In this document: positions 10,875 through 22,335 of the stretch, piece by piece
How the letters are laid out: every line of letters begins with the position of its first letter
How positions within the stretch are numbered: position 1 is the first letter of the stretch
Assembly: GCA_021234155.1 (NCBI GenBank)
Contig: JAJEKV010000038.1
Location: forward strand, 13,356,213-13,420,212
Length of the DNA: 64,000 nucleotides
Source: Isoetes taiwanensis
Lineage: Eukaryota > Streptophyta > Lycopodiopsida > Isoetales > Isoetaceae
Reading direction: 5' to 3'
Position numbers and translations under genes: made by a program
The notes under the pieces: model-generated
Database searches by the model: none
Told to the model about the DNA's origin: nothing
Seen by the model: the letters and a program-made list of their open reading frames with translations, nothing else

Positions 10875-13800
10875 CTAATAGTTTCTAAAAGCATGTGAAT
10901 GTGGTCTAACTCCCAAGTAGTGCTCTGTGAGAACATCACGACGATCGATGCATACTTTGGCAAGAACCAGCCGGGTAATCTGCAAATGTGACAACAATAC
11001 TTACATAATAAGTATTAAAACCATTTGTTTGCAAGACAAAAGAAGTGAGACACTCACATTGGTAGTTTTACCACACACGATTGTGTCTACAAACTTCGCA
11101 TATAAGCCGCAACATAGAGGCCACATGAATCCCCATCTTTCTCGGCCAGGGACACTTATGAATCTTCACAACCGGTGAAGGATTTTGTCCATGCTTCAAA
11201 AGTGGGACACTCGACACAACCGCGCTATAGTGAGGATATGGAGCCCGAAAAGACCAGATCTATTTTGTAGCAAATGAATGAAAGAAGTCGCTAACATGGT
11301 ATCCAATCTACTCAATATTAATAAAAGGAGATGTGAAATACAAAATACCTCTTAAGTGCAAGCATGTCAACGCCAATGTCCTCCTGAATTGAAGATCCGA
11401 ATGTTGATGGTGTTCTTACTCTTAGTAAGTGCCATGTTGAAGATGGCCAAAGTGTGATGTTCAAGAACCCTCTACATAGCATTGGAATCATGATCCATCC
11501 GCACTTCAGCCAATTTATCCCCTCGTAAGAGCTACCTTTACAATATCTCTTCCACGCCGGAGGTCGCCATAGATTTATCTTTTTCGCTTGCCTTGGCCCA
11601 TGCCGCAAATTCCATGAAGTCGTCCTGGGGAAGAACCGTGACGCCGGCCTTCTTATCATCCGAACACAGAGTCTGCAGGTACCTATAACAAGTTGAAAAG
11701 GATAAAATTACTAACTTGACTTACACATACAAATGAACAAGTTCAAAGTCCAAGACTGCATACATATCCACATGCCGGTTGGAAAATTTCCCCACATCCA
11801 TGTCCAAAGACATCTTGTTCAAATAAATAACACTCCATTTCGTGCAAAGATCCTGGAAAATCCTTGCCTTCTTGAGCTTCATCATTCGGTTCAAAGAAGG
11901 CATCGTATGGCCTCAGTATTCGAAATCTAGCACCGGGTTCAATGACCAAGATTTACACAAATCATCTACATTCGCCTACTACTATCCATATTATTTTAAA
12001 GTTTTTAACTTGGATACTAGATGTAAAAAAAAAATGTAAGAAATGTAGATCAAGTTACCTCAGAGATCATTCTTTCCGCTCATTGATATCATCGTTTCTG
12101 AGTCGATCCATTTCCTTCCCTACTTTTTTTTGTTTCCTCACTCGATTCTTATTAGGTCCGTAATCCTCGCCTTCAACCTCTCCTGATTTCTCATTGTCGA
12201 AAATTCAAATATCCTTTTGCTATGTCGGCAATATTTGACACAAACTTAAAAGTATCCCCGCTTCTACATCTTGATGCTCTAAGATTCCTCTTCATTAGGA
12301 CCTCAGAAACATAGGATGTCATGGATTTCTCAACCGGCCAGACAATCGAAATAAAATGCTTTCTTACCGCTTTCTACCGCTTCAATTGTCTTCTTCTCGG
12401 GCTTTTAGGCGGAGGAGTTCTTCTTTGAGTCACATTTTCTGCCGCCGCGCTTTTACTTTTTGAAGATGTGGCCTTAGCCCGCTTCCCTCAATCTCTCGAA
12501 GTTCCTCGCCATAACTGAATGACACCATGCACTGGTGCCAGCTCCTCAACCTCAGATCACCGCAGGAATAGTGATTTTGCTTTTTCCTTCAATCACCGCT
12601 TTCCTGGCTACATCTTGCACCTCAATTTTCTTTGGAACCTCCAAAACTGTGGAAAACCGAACCAAGAATAAGAAATTGCTTCCTCCGACACAATGCAAAT
12701 TGAATTTGAAAACAAGCGCACTGATCGGTGGTGTAATTTTTAGCCAAGAGTTTTTTGGCACTTTGAAGCTCGAAAATAAATCACATAACAAATGATATCG
12801 GGCCTCAAACTAATCAGGCCTCTAACCGTTTCGTATATATCAATAGTCAGACATATTACTATAACTCGATCTACATTGAAGTACTTTGAGTACATACACA
12901 TGTAAACAGCCTATTTATCTAGATGGAATGTACATGTAATGTACATCAATGTGCTCCAATGTATGCACATGTACACATCGACATTACATAAAATACCTCT
13001 AAATGTTCTCGCCACAAAACTCAAAGACACAACTCCTAATTTTATGTATTTAAGTTCTACATTTAGGACCCTACACTATGAATGTACAACATGTATGTAA
13101 GAAACACATATATGTATGACATGCAAGCCAAGGAACTATAAGTATAAAATAACCAAGACACTCCTACATGTCAGAGCAAAAACCTTAAGTGCAAAGAATC
13201 TACATGTAAATGGATTCTACATGTAAATGGATTCTACATTGCAAAGAATCCTAGGTGCAAAGAAATTGAACATAAATCATGAAATACCGCTTACCTCCAA
13301 AGCAGTACACACCCAAGGTCTTTGAAATGTTATCGTCCCATTTGCATGCTCTTGGGCAGATAGTCCAAAATAAAAATAGAATATGAGAAACAAAAGATAT
13401 GAAATGAATGCTCGCATGGAGCAACTAGGATAGGTTCATTATTAGCAAAGCCATTATCGCAAAACACACATCCATGCACGATATGAATTTTTCTTCACCG
13501 AGAGATCACTAAGCTTGTTTTGGGTCAAGGAGAATCGCCGCAATGCATCATGTACTTATGCATATCATCAAGCCGCTCAGCAAAGACTCAAACCGAACTT
13601 TGTGAGCCTCCTCAAGTTCTCGCAATCCTCTTTTCACATAACTCCTTCTCTCAATGGCTTTCTCCAATGGCTCCCGAATTCTCTTCAAATTTTTCTTCCT
13701 TCCTCGGTTCTATCCCTCATCAAAGGTCAACCTCCTGGCCGCACAGCCTTTGATGTCTCTTTATTCTCATTAGCCCGCCGAGAACACTATTGATGTCTTC

Positions 13801-14559
13801 TTTGTATCTGTATAGGTCCTCTTCATGTGCATCCTTTCTTCCCGAAATCTTATTTATATTGTCACGCATGCATTTCGTCTCGCTGGATTTTCAGCTTCTT
13901 CAACCTTGATGTGCCGCTAATTAACTCTCCATGACACCGCCGCAATGAGTTTCGCAAATTCAAGCTCTTCCTTAGGGTAAAATCCTTGCTGAAATTTAGG
14001 AACCTTGGATGTGGATTTAGAGGTCCCAATTTCTTTTGTAATAGCAGATTCTTTTGCCCCTCCCTTTGCCAAATCTTTGGCCAAAACTTTAAAAGTATCC
14101 CAATCTACTTTTTTACCTCACAATTGAAGGGCAAATGCACGAGCAAAGTACTCAGTGTACATGGCGATTTGTGACCTCCCCGCTTACCAAAAACAATTTC
14201 ATAATGTTTGTAGAAGTTCTCGCCCACTCGCTTCACGCTAGATTCTTTGAACCCCAGATGTCTTTGGGCCCCCAATCGCCGTCCATTATCCGTTGTAAAT
14301 CTGAAAATCTCATCCGCATTGACACATCTTACATGCTTTGCTTCCACAACAGCCGGTTCTTCACAAATAAGTCTTCTTTTTGGCCCCGTTCCTCGGTTTG
14401 AACCTTCCTCTTGTTTTTTTCGGCTTTCTTGCTAGAATCGGCTATTTTCAAATTTTTGTTTAATCTGGTGACTTCCGGAGGCAAAGGTGTCCATTGCTTG
14501 GATTTGGACAAGGATTTCGAGGAAGAAGAATAGTTACAAATAATTACTTCGTTGATCAC
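10875..14559 (-). pseudogene. Gene B of element 1: coiled-coil protein with Ulp1/C48-like protease end, broken
   Basis: The N-terminal part (14,559-14,330) is Ser/Lys-rich. Next is the segment LGFKESSVKRVGENFYKHYE (about 14,265-14,205), resembling LGFK...W..FF.VYEHVF in element 2. A charged coiled-coil-like zone lies at about 13,860-13,550 and a linker at about 12,790-12,400. The protease part has EHHTLAIFNMALTKSK (about 11,473-11,430, catalytic His region) followed by IRIFNS, where the usual Asp position reads Asn. Then VPGREDGDSCGLYVAAYM follows, with the catalytic Cys codon at 11,123-11,125. A 78-nt GT-AG intron (10,980-11,057) and a 34-codon last exon ending at 10,875 match the last intron and exon of element 2. 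Stops and frameshifts are frequent. C48 proteases cleave SUMO-like conjugates; the substrate here is unknown. Confidence 0.72.
12860..13260. repeat. Second TGTACAT-rich block of element 1
   Basis: Dense ATGTACAT, ACATGTA and TGTACATC words in a probable intron or spacer of gene B, matching the block in the gene A intron. At about 13,200-13,240 TACATGTAAATGGATTC is repeated head to tail. Confidence 0.5.
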
Positions 14560-14763
14560 TCACAAACACAAAAAAATTGAACGGCGGCAAATTTTTTCCT
14601 AAACAGAAACACTTCGCAATCTCCCTCCTAAAAATTGCAATGAAGGTCCGCTCACGCACCATCGCCACTCATAATTTTGAATTGCCGACGCGGCTACCAT
14701 AATCATTACATATCCCAACTAACTAAAAATTCAAAAATAACTAAAAGCGGTGCCTACATGCCC

Positions 14764-14814
14764 TACATTATACATAATGTAAGGGCATTTTTTTAGACAC
14801 CCTAGCTTTTACCC
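14764..14814. repeat. Right terminal inverted repeat and subterminal palindrome of element 1
   Basis: TACATTAT-AC-ATAATGTA at 14764-14781 is flanked by CCC and AAGGG. The terminus ACACCCTAGCTTTTACCC ends at 14814 and mirrors the left end except for two missing bases. Confidence 0.7.
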
Positions 14815-16134
14815 GGTTGAGCCCAAAGAAGCAAACTGAGTGCCCAAGGACTGTCTGAGACCTCACCAAAATCAAATCTGAACCACCACTAGTTTATTGC
14901 TTCCACCCTACTTACAAAGACTATGGAAGCACCCCACTCCATAATTGGTTCCAGTAGGAAACACCTGTTAGTAGTAGTTTAGCTTGAATTGTAGGATAGT
15001 ACTATAGTACTCTCTTTTCGATTGCCTTTGTTGAAATTAACCCTTCTCGGTAAGTAGGATTACATTTCAATTATGAATGATGCTACATTAAGGAATTGGT
15101 TGATGTATCTATGAAGTATTTCGGTAGCTTCCACTAAACAGTGGGTTTAAAGGGGGTAGAGACCTCTGAGCTCAAATATGATAGTATGCTCCTAGATAGA
15201 GCCCCGTAATATTCCCACTAGTTGTTACTGCTTTGTGTACAAGAGACCACCCAGTCGTAGATGCTATGGTCCGGCTTAGCACCGATAAGGGACACAAGGT
15301 GGTGAAGTGGGGGTGGGGTCTTGCACGAACATAAAGGCTCCCCGAGACTCCTACAAAGGGCTAGGTCCGATGGCCTGTCACGAGGGGCCAGGTGTGGGGT
15401 CCGACACTCCCCGGGTGTAGAGGTGTGATCCGTATGGAGCATCTTGCACTTTGAGTAGATTTAGGGTGAGTAAGCTCCGTGCGGGATGCGGGGTCGCTGA
15501 TGCGCACGTATTCTCTAGCTCACCCATGGAACCACCGTGGATCCCGGAAGGGGCGCTTCCCCGACGTGCCTCATCTGGACCGGACGCGTCATGACCCCCG
15601 AGTAGGCTCAACCGGGTGATACCTTGAGTCTGCGTCTCCCCAAGGCTATAGCGAAGCCATAGCGTGAATCGACCCATCGCAAAGTGTGCATGGGGGCGAT
15701 GGAGTGGACAACCCTAGCCGATGTTCTATGCCACCAACGCCATGCCAAAACTCTACCTGCCGATCTCTTGAGGCCCAAATCCACCACGATCCTCACCGAG
15801 TCCGGCGGGGTAGAACCTGAGGTTTGGGGTGTTTTCTTAGTATTAGATGTATATTCTTGCCGTTGGTATTTGGATGAATGCTCCACCCTTCGTGGTGGTT
15901 ATTTATATATGATTTATGCGGCGTGCTAACCCTTGTATTCATGCTTCCGCGACGTAGGAGCCCATCGAAGGCGTGGGCCGAATGACACCTCCGTGACCTT
16001 CACCCGAGCATCTCTACGTAGATGGCCCGGGTCAGACGGAGGGCCCTGCTCATGGCGAGATGATCGCCATGAGAGGGGAGTCCCGTGATGTATACGCCGT
16101 AGGGTCGATAGATTCGGGAGCCGCCACAAACTTG
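14815..16134. other. Non-coding block, GC-rich from about 15,240, abutting the copia fragment
   Basis: 14,815-15,200 may be the displaced remainder of the gypsy 3' LTR; I could not verify that. 15,240-16,130 is clearly richer in G and C than its surroundings and has no recognisable protein in any frame. CATGGCGA-GATGA-TCGCCATG at 16,051-16,071 is a small inverted repeat. The block stops abruptly where copia RT begins, so it may be the end of another repeat. Confidence 0.35.
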
Positions 16135-17090
16135 AATTTTCTGAGCGAGTGTAAACAAATCCTTGCCAAAGAATTTCAAATGACTGATTATGGTGAAATT
16201 GCTTACTGCTTAGAAATCCAAGTCCTAAGAAATCGGAAAAAGAAGACAATTCATCTCAGTCAACAAAAATATATTGAAGACCTCTTGAAGAAATTTGAGA
16301 TGGATAAGAGTAAGCCAATAAGTACTCCAATGGATATGAATATAAAATTGTCCAAAGATATGTGTCCTCAAAACCCTCAAGAAGAAGAGATCATGAAGAA
16401 TACACCCTATGCAAGTCACGCAAGAGGGTGGTCTCATGTATCTTGCTATATGTACAAGACGACATTGCTCATCACCCGATCCGGTTTTGTGAGTCAATTC
16501 TTGAGTAATCCAGGACCTATGCACTGGGCTGCAATGAAGAGAATTCTTCGCTATCTTTCTGGCACCCCTAACTTTGGACTTACATTACAAGGTGGTTCGC
16601 TCATACTCCTAGGATATAGTGATGCTTCTTATGCTAGTGATGTTGAAATTCGCAAGTCCACAACTGGATATTATTTTCAACTTGGAAAAAGCACCATCTC
16701 CTGGTGTAGTAAAAAGCAACCTACAATTTCCTTATCAAGTGCTGACGCAGAATATATAGCTATTTGCCAAGCAACAAAAGAAGCTATATGGCTCTGCAGA
16801 TTACTTGAAGACATCATGATACCTTCACAAGGACCAGTGTTAAGCAAGACTGATAGCACAAGTTGCATCAGCATGGCAACACAACCAAGAATCAATGCTA
16901 GATCAAAACATATTGAGATCCAGTACCACTTTGTATGAGAAAAGATTCTTGAGAAGAAGATTCAACTTCAATATTGCCCCACTGAAGACATGGTAGCAGA
17001 TTTTCTTACAAAACCTCTACCAACAGACAAATTTATTCTATGCAGACAAAGCCTCAATATAAAAGACAGTCCGACGGGCATCGGCTAAGA
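16135..17090 (+). pseudogene. Ty1/copia pol 3' part (end of RT and RNase H)
   Basis: NLNFLSECKQILAKEFQMTDYGEI starts the RT C-terminal region. LSQQKYIEDLLKKFEM and AAMKRILRYLSGTPNFGL are typical copia motifs. RNase H shows YSDASYASDVEIRKSTTGYYF (Asp nucleophile region) and LSSADAEYIA (catalytic Glu), ending in DMVADFLTKPLP. The frame is open from 16,060 to a premature TGA at 16,936-16,938, after which homology continues. Between about 16,425 and 16,495 a pair of compensating indels scrambles the LMYL.ICTR segment. Gag, protease, integrase and the RT active site are absent, so this is a 5'-truncated or recombined copy. Confidence 0.92.
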
Positions 17091-17460
17091 GGGAGTGTTA
17101 ACGGAATGAATTCCGGTGGTTATCCGCTGCCTTCAAATCGCATACCTTCGCCACGTCATTCCCTAAGCCACATAGACTTGTCCACCTCATTGATCCATGA
17201 CTCCAATAGTCATACCTTTTCCAAGAGCCATGTCCTTTTCCCAAAAGACATGTCCTCATGACCTTTCATATGCCCTTTCACCTGCTTACATAAACTGTCC
17301 TATTTTCCATATTCCCAACACATTCAACTCAAGCATTCCACAACTACGAGGGAGCCCTTCCAGTCTGCAACTGTCTCAAGACAGATATGTATTTTCATAT
17401 TCATACATGAATATATGATTCTATAATCTATTCAATTATGTGTGAATATATAAGGTTCTT
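17087..17460 (+). repeat. Polypurine tract and 3' LTR (start) of the copia element
   Basis: AAGAGGGAG at 17087-17095 is followed by TGTTAACGGAATG at 17096, the expected LTR start. The end of the LTR is not certain; the block reads as non-coding to about 17,460. Confidence 0.6.
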
Positions 17461-17494
17461 GTTTTTCTGCCATATGCATCATATTTAATTTCAG

Positions 17495-17601
17495 GAAGTA
17501 TTCGTCTGTCGATGGGAAGGGTTGTGACAATGTGGCAGGTTGACGATATCATGGATGCTAGGTTCTTCCAAGAGCGAAATGAAGTTCGTAGCTGGCCTTA
17601 A
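17495..17601 (+). other. Possible terminal exon of an unknown gene
   Basis: After a pyrimidine-rich tract ending TTTCAG, an open stretch encodes SIRLSMGRVVTMWQVDDIMD and about 13 more residues before a TAA at 17,599-17,601. A second acceptor-like TTTTTGCAG at about 17,935 precedes EKGDTDDDIHALV and a stop. No family recognised; the splice signals are the only support. Confidence 0.2.
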
Positions 17602-17626
17602 CATCCTCCTGTACTCTAGGAAGTAG

Positions 17627-17720
17627 GAATGGCCCTAGCTGCTATTGAGCTTCAAACATCATACTTTATTCATGAATGGCCCTAGCTGCTATTGAGCTTC
17701 AAACATCATACTTTATTCAT
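17627..17720. repeat. 47-bp direct duplication
   Basis: GAATGGCCCTAGCTGCTATT... occurs twice head to tail (17,627-17,673 and 17,674-17,720), apparently without mismatch, so it is a recent local duplication. Confidence 0.95.
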
Positions 17721-19512
17721 ATCCAGGTATTATTTATCAAATGATATACTTAGAGATTAGACTGTTAAAGGTAAGAATTAGTTTTGCAATGAGGAAGCTA
17801 TACTAAATTTATGGAAACGATCTTTAAAGCAGGTGCACGATCTCGTACATAGCTAGTTTCATGACTCTATTGGGCACTGTACACTTCGTGAATTGATTTA
17901 TAATAATGTTTCCTCTCTTCATTCATTTTTGCAGCGAGAAGGGTGACACAGACGATGACATCCATGCACTTGTGTAATCCAGTAAAGAAAGGAGGTCTTG
18001 TTGCTGTAGCGGGTGGTTGCGTCCAAGTTCATTCCAAATGGTTTTTTATTGCGTACTGCTGCTGTAAATATTTATTCCTCGATTTTGTATAAGACAGACA
18101 AGGTGCCCTGGTACTTCCATCTGTAAATTAATGAAACAAGTATCTGATGTGCACATACTTTGATTCTAAATATGTTTAAAGTAACCATTGGACCTGGCCA
18201 TAGATGACCAAAGTCCAATTAGATAAACCATTATGTATTCGCAATGCATGATTTGACTCAAAGCTTCTCCAGAAATTGCACCAGAACTCGAAAAAAACAT
18301 ACTTCAAAATAAAATCTTTCCTGAAAACTAGGCCAAATTGTGGAACAAGTTTATGCGCAATACTGCTTTGGTTTGAACCTCGAATATTTCATTCTGCCAT
18401 CAAAGGTATACCACTACCTTTACAGATACATTGCAGGTCCCTTTTTTTGTTTCATTGTCATTGCATGCTATGGAGTATCTGCGGGTAGACATTGTGCCTC
18501 ACGGAAATCTCCATGAAATTATATACCTGTGATATATAAAGAACGGTAAAGACGAACTAAGAATGGTAGACTGGAACTTAAGATGGCACGATACATATGT
18601 TATTTCTTTAGTTATTACAACATGTATTTATTGTTCGTTCTATTTTCTTGTGATTCTATACCACTGCATGCATTCCTGGCAGTGCCAAAAAATTTGGAAA
18701 GTGCAGCTCAACTTCTTGTGGGACAAGTTGGCAAATGTTAAGGCAAGTTAGATTGGCAATAATATCGCCATAAATTTCTTTACATGCAACTATGAACTTT
18801 GCAAGTACAATAGTTTCATGTTTGCAAATATTAACTCTAACTTGTGCGTTGAGGTTTAATTTGTTCCTCGCACCATATGTAGCCATCTTGACCATTAGGT
18901 TACAATGGGTTCAAATTCCATAAAATGCGCTACTGCTACTATGCCGTTAACGATTCAAATCCCGTTATTGATACATGTTTTTTGCTAGTTTTATATTTGC
19001 ATGCATTGTATATTCTTCTTAGAACTAAACCATGCTCCACAAATTTCAACATCTACTTATCAATGTTGGCAATGGTGCTTTATGTCCTTGTTCCTATCAC
19101 GTGGAGAGGCCCCGAGGGGGCAAAATGTTCACCAACATATGTTTATAAGAAGCCTATAAGTTGTAGATATGCTCATTACTTATTCCATATTGTGAGCCCT
19201 ATTAGGTGTTTATGATTGTTGCCTTATACATGCTTCTCTAGCCATGCAAACCTTTTATCAATATGACTAAGGCAAGTTGAAGTTGAAGAATAGAAGGATT
19301 GTTTATTATTAATAAATTCAACTATCACCGTTAATGAATCCCTACGCCATCCCCAAGGCCCCGAAGGGTCCAACGCCAACGGGCAACCCTTTGATGCGTT
19401 AGCATCTTGTTTGGATAATTTTTGGACATCAAGTTCCTAGTGGCACCGCTTCTTTGACATCGTCAACTTAATTGTCAATTGTGTAAGAGATTCAAAGACA
19501 CGAGAAGACATG
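17721..19512. other. Intergenic, no gene recognised
   Basis: AT-rich sequence with short chance ORFs only. About 19,411-19,465 matches 61,645-61,700 (AATTCCTAGTGGCAC and GACATCGTCAA), so part of it is repeat. Confidence 0.5.
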
Positions 19513-19945
19513 AAAATGCCATATTCAACTTGAAAAATATCTTTATACATACAAAAAATGAGCAACAAACTTCTGTTTCCAATAAATGATGACCAAAGGG
19601 TGCTTGGATGAACAACCCTTATGTGGGATGCATAAGGGAAAACCCAAGAGCTCAAAATGTTATCATAATACCATTGTATATTGCTGATCGAACAAGAGAC
19701 GAGAATCTTCACATTCTAGCAACTCCATCATACTCGGGTATTGTGGACTCCATAAAAATTCTTCAAATTCTGGCAAATTTTGCCAGCAGCTGTTTGGACT
19801 AATATTGCAGTTAGAAGATTCGTCCACAGATTCCGCCATATTTAGAGGCATAGTTGGATAGAAGGCTGGAAGAGCAACAACAATATCTGGAACCAGGTTT
19901 GGCACCAGATTTGGGAGAAATTCACATTCTTGCCACTCATACTCG
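19513..19945. repeat. Dispersed duplication, copy 1 (copy 2 at 59,208-59,690)
   Basis: Around 430 bases, starting GAAAATGCCATATTCAACTT, recur at 59.2 kb in the same orientation with few substitutions and one insertion near 59,455. Fragments next to copy 1 also recur at 61.3 and 61.65 kb in a different order, so the family is rearranged around the second site. Confidence 0.9.
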
Positions 19946-20019
19946 TCTCCAGAATCAAAATTAGAATTAGGGTTACAAAAACTATCGACTCCAATGCTTC
20001 GGGTTTCAAGCTCCCGCAC
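19663..20019 (-). CDS. Hypothetical acidic protein (118 aa), C-terminal-like
   Basis: The open frame begins MRELETRSIGVDSFCN and is rich in acidic and aromatic residues: DSGDEYEWQECEFLP, then LPEFEEFLWSPQYPSMMELL, ending DQQYTMVL. Such acidic segments with scattered W/F/L resemble plant transcription-factor activation regions, but no DNA-binding domain is present and I do not recognise the family. The second copy at 59.4-59.7 kb keeps the C-terminal half and is frameshifted upstream, so this may be part of a repeat rather than a working gene. A short ORF lies just upstream on the same strand (20,112-20,333, no known domain). Confidence 0.3.
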   Translation of the reverse strand: MRELETRSIGVDSFCNPNSNFDSGDEYEWQECEFLPNLVPNLVPDIVVALPAFYPTMPLNMAESVDESSNCNISPNSCWQNLPEFEEFLWSPQYPSMMELLECEDSRLLFDQQYTMVL

Positions 20020-21180
20020 TTGTAGGTTACCAATTCGGGCGAGCAGGACGTAACCAGTTTTTGCTCCATGCCTAGCACAATCGCGCCACGCCTTTCTTGT
20101 AGCTCATGTCTCTAATTTTGCCCATCGTGAGTCATGGTTTTACCGCCTTCTTTTTTAGATCGCTCCTGAATCCCTTCGCTACTTGAAACGCCCTTGCCGA
20201 TGCTCTTGTTGTATAGGGGAATGGAATTCCGCCTCCCGCTGATTCGGGAGCGGGTCAGCAACCCGGGAATGCAGAAATAGGGGAGACGGATTTTCCATTT
20301 CATTTTTTTGCGCAGATCACGGCTCATCCGCAAAGAAGAGTATGAAGAACTCTGCGAAGAACTCGCAAAGAAGAAGTTCTTGTAAGAAACCCGAGCCTCT
20401 AAAGATTTATGAGGCTATGGTGCGGAAGAACCCCGTATGAAGAACCCTGCTTTGGCCGTTTATGGCAAGTTCTGTGAAGAACCTTCTTTTTTTCTATCTT
20501 CTGCCGTCGAGCTTTGAAGAACCCCGCTATGGCGCTCCCTAAAACAACAAACCCTAAAGAAACCTGAGCCGCCGGTCAAGCGGAATAAGGGAACCCAACT
20601 TCCATTCCGAGATATTTGCTGGTGCCACGTGTCGACATAGGAATGGGCGCCAGGGAATCAAGTCGACCCTATTTCTATTTTGTTAAAGAAATCGAACCTT
20701 GTTTCGTAGCTTAAGCAGTTTGGACAAGGAAAACATCTATTGTATTTCTTGCATATCTCCTTCGCCATCTCCATCTTTGTTGTCGCCATCTCTCCCAAGC
20801 TCAGACTGCTTTAAACAATGCCCATTTTGTTACATTGTTACATCGCCCCTTTCCCTTCCATGAATGTGCCCATTTGCTAAAAATGCGTACTTTTTTTATT
20901 ACGTTGTAGGCTAAATATCTGTACTTTTTTATAATATCTACGTTGTAGGCTAAAATATCTATGCTAATAACAGTAAAATGATTTGTTTAATCCATTACCC
21001 GAGCTTTATGCCTATAGTTTCCTTTATTCTGTGTATCTCGGATCGCAGGTGGTTTTGGAGCTTCAGTATAGGTATATGCATTTTGATTCTTGATTTTGAT
21101 TCTTGTTAAATGTTTTCTTAAAAAAGGTTATTGAAATATTCCCCCTTTTCTCCTCCCTATAGGATAGAACGAATTTTCTG
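20020..21180. other. Intergenic; contains a G-box
   Basis: No gene recognised. CACGTG at 20,626-20,631 is a perfect plant G-box core. Short GAAGAACC(C)TGC-type words repeat between 20,340 and 20,530. Confidence 0.35.
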
Positions 21181-21182
21181 CA

Positions 21183-22335
21183 TTACGCTACACAGAACGC
21201 TAATATAAACCTTGTGAAACTCATGTTGCAGCAAGGCATTGACATCAATTCTCCTGACGAATGTCTCCTTGTCTTGAGAGGACTAGCTTGCATTGGTTTA
21301 CTTGTGTTTAACAAGGATGATAGAAGGGAATGGGAAGCCACAAAATCCCGTATTGTATTTTCCTTGGATGACGCAGAAGGATATTTATCACCCCTGATGG
21401 ACCCTCTCAATTTATTGAGTGCCAAATTCGGGGATCTTAGATTGGCTTCATTATCTCTTTTGGAAAATGGCACCTGTCAACTTTTTGAAGATCTGCCACG
21501 TTCAGTTTGCTTATGTTTCCAAGGGCTTTTGGGGTCACTCCATGGATCTGGTTATTTGCCAACTCCAACTCCCTTGGCAGGTGGCAATTCCACATTGAAG
21601 ATGGTATGTGCTGAATCAATCAATTACCGGAAATGTTCGAAAGACATGTAGGAAGGGAGATAGATCAAGCATACTGAGCTTAGTCACTTCTTGCATGGAT
21701 GTGGATGAAGGAATATGGCCAGTGATTTTGTTCTTGGGGAGATTCAGGTAATGTGCCTGATAATAGTCGAAAGTAGATGGCAGTCTTCTTGTGACACATA
21801 GGAGAAATGAATGGTGGTGAATCTGAGTGAGAGATAAATACATTGCGTAAGAAGTTGATGTGTGTCATCCTTTTAAATTTGAATATACCTATTGGAATAT
21901 CTCCGTGCAGTTGATTTTGAGTCGCATCTAGCATGTCAAGAAGAATAAAAGATTGCAACTTGCCTTTAAGCACTGTGAACTCATTAGGCGCGATCTGATT
22001 GAGCTGTAGCCCTGCGAGATGACATATTGTTGGAGAGATCAAGACTCTTCAGGTTGAAAACGAAGAAGGAATGTTCAGCAAATTATGTCTTAAATCCAAA
22101 ATTTGCTGATGTTTCCAAACGTTCTTGGAATTCTATCTGTGAATTACTTACATAAAGCTGGATATATTTGAGGTGTCTCAGATTTTGTAAGGAAACAGGA
22201 AATGATCCAGTAAGATTACCCCGCTGAAAGGCCCAAATACTCTAAAAATTTCAAGTCACCTGTCGCAAACAGAGCCATCCATGGTGGAGTAAGGGCGGCA
22301 TCGCCAGAGTAACATCAAATGAGAAGTAACCCTAT
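21183..22335 (-). pseudogene. LRR receptor-like protein pseudogene
   Basis: Minus-strand fragments in several frames carry plant extracellular leucine-rich repeats. They are FLEYLGLSAG..T.SFPVSLQNL (about 22,250), LKSLDLSNN (about 22,050), MLDATQNQLHGDIPIGIF (about 21,940), LNLPKNKITGHIPSS (about 21,750) and LELANNQIHGVTPKALGNISKL (about 21,590). Near 21,340-21,310 YNTGFCGFPFPS matches the NPGLCGFPL block that ends LRR domains in receptor-like proteins and kinases. No transmembrane or kinase part was found beyond it. Stops and frameshifts are spread throughout. Overlapping plus-strand ORFs are antisense shadows. Confidence 0.75.

Larger units (their letters stand above)
5930..14814. mobile_element. 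DNA transposon element 1: DDE-like gene A (+), HAD gene (-), Ulp1-like gene B (-)
   Basis: The 8.9-kb unit is bounded by inverted termini: GGGTAAAAGAAAGCTAGGGT at 5930 and its near-complement ACACCCTAGCTTTTACCC ending at 14814 (two bases fewer). Just inside each end lies an 18-bp palindrome of the form TACATT...AATGTA. Inside, gene A runs inward from the left, and two minus-strand genes (HAD phosphatase-like and Ulp1-like gene B) run inward from the right, so transcription converges near 9.4-10.1 kb. Element 2 (29,608-43,802) has the same terminal motif and the same gene A/gene B order, which supports the boundaries. I see no clear target-site duplication (left flank TTAAAT, right flank GGTTGA), so the flanks have decayed or the ends are recombinant. 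Confidence 0.75.

Noticed and set aside
5923-14821. Target-site duplication for element 1
   Set aside because: Flanks TTAAAT and GGTTGA do not match at any length from 2 to 9, so no TSD is claimed.
21214-21651. Plus-strand 145-codon ORF with an ankyrin-like start
   Set aside because: It is antisense to the LRR pseudogene, whose minus-strand frames carry several independent family motifs. The ankyrin resemblance covers only a few residues.
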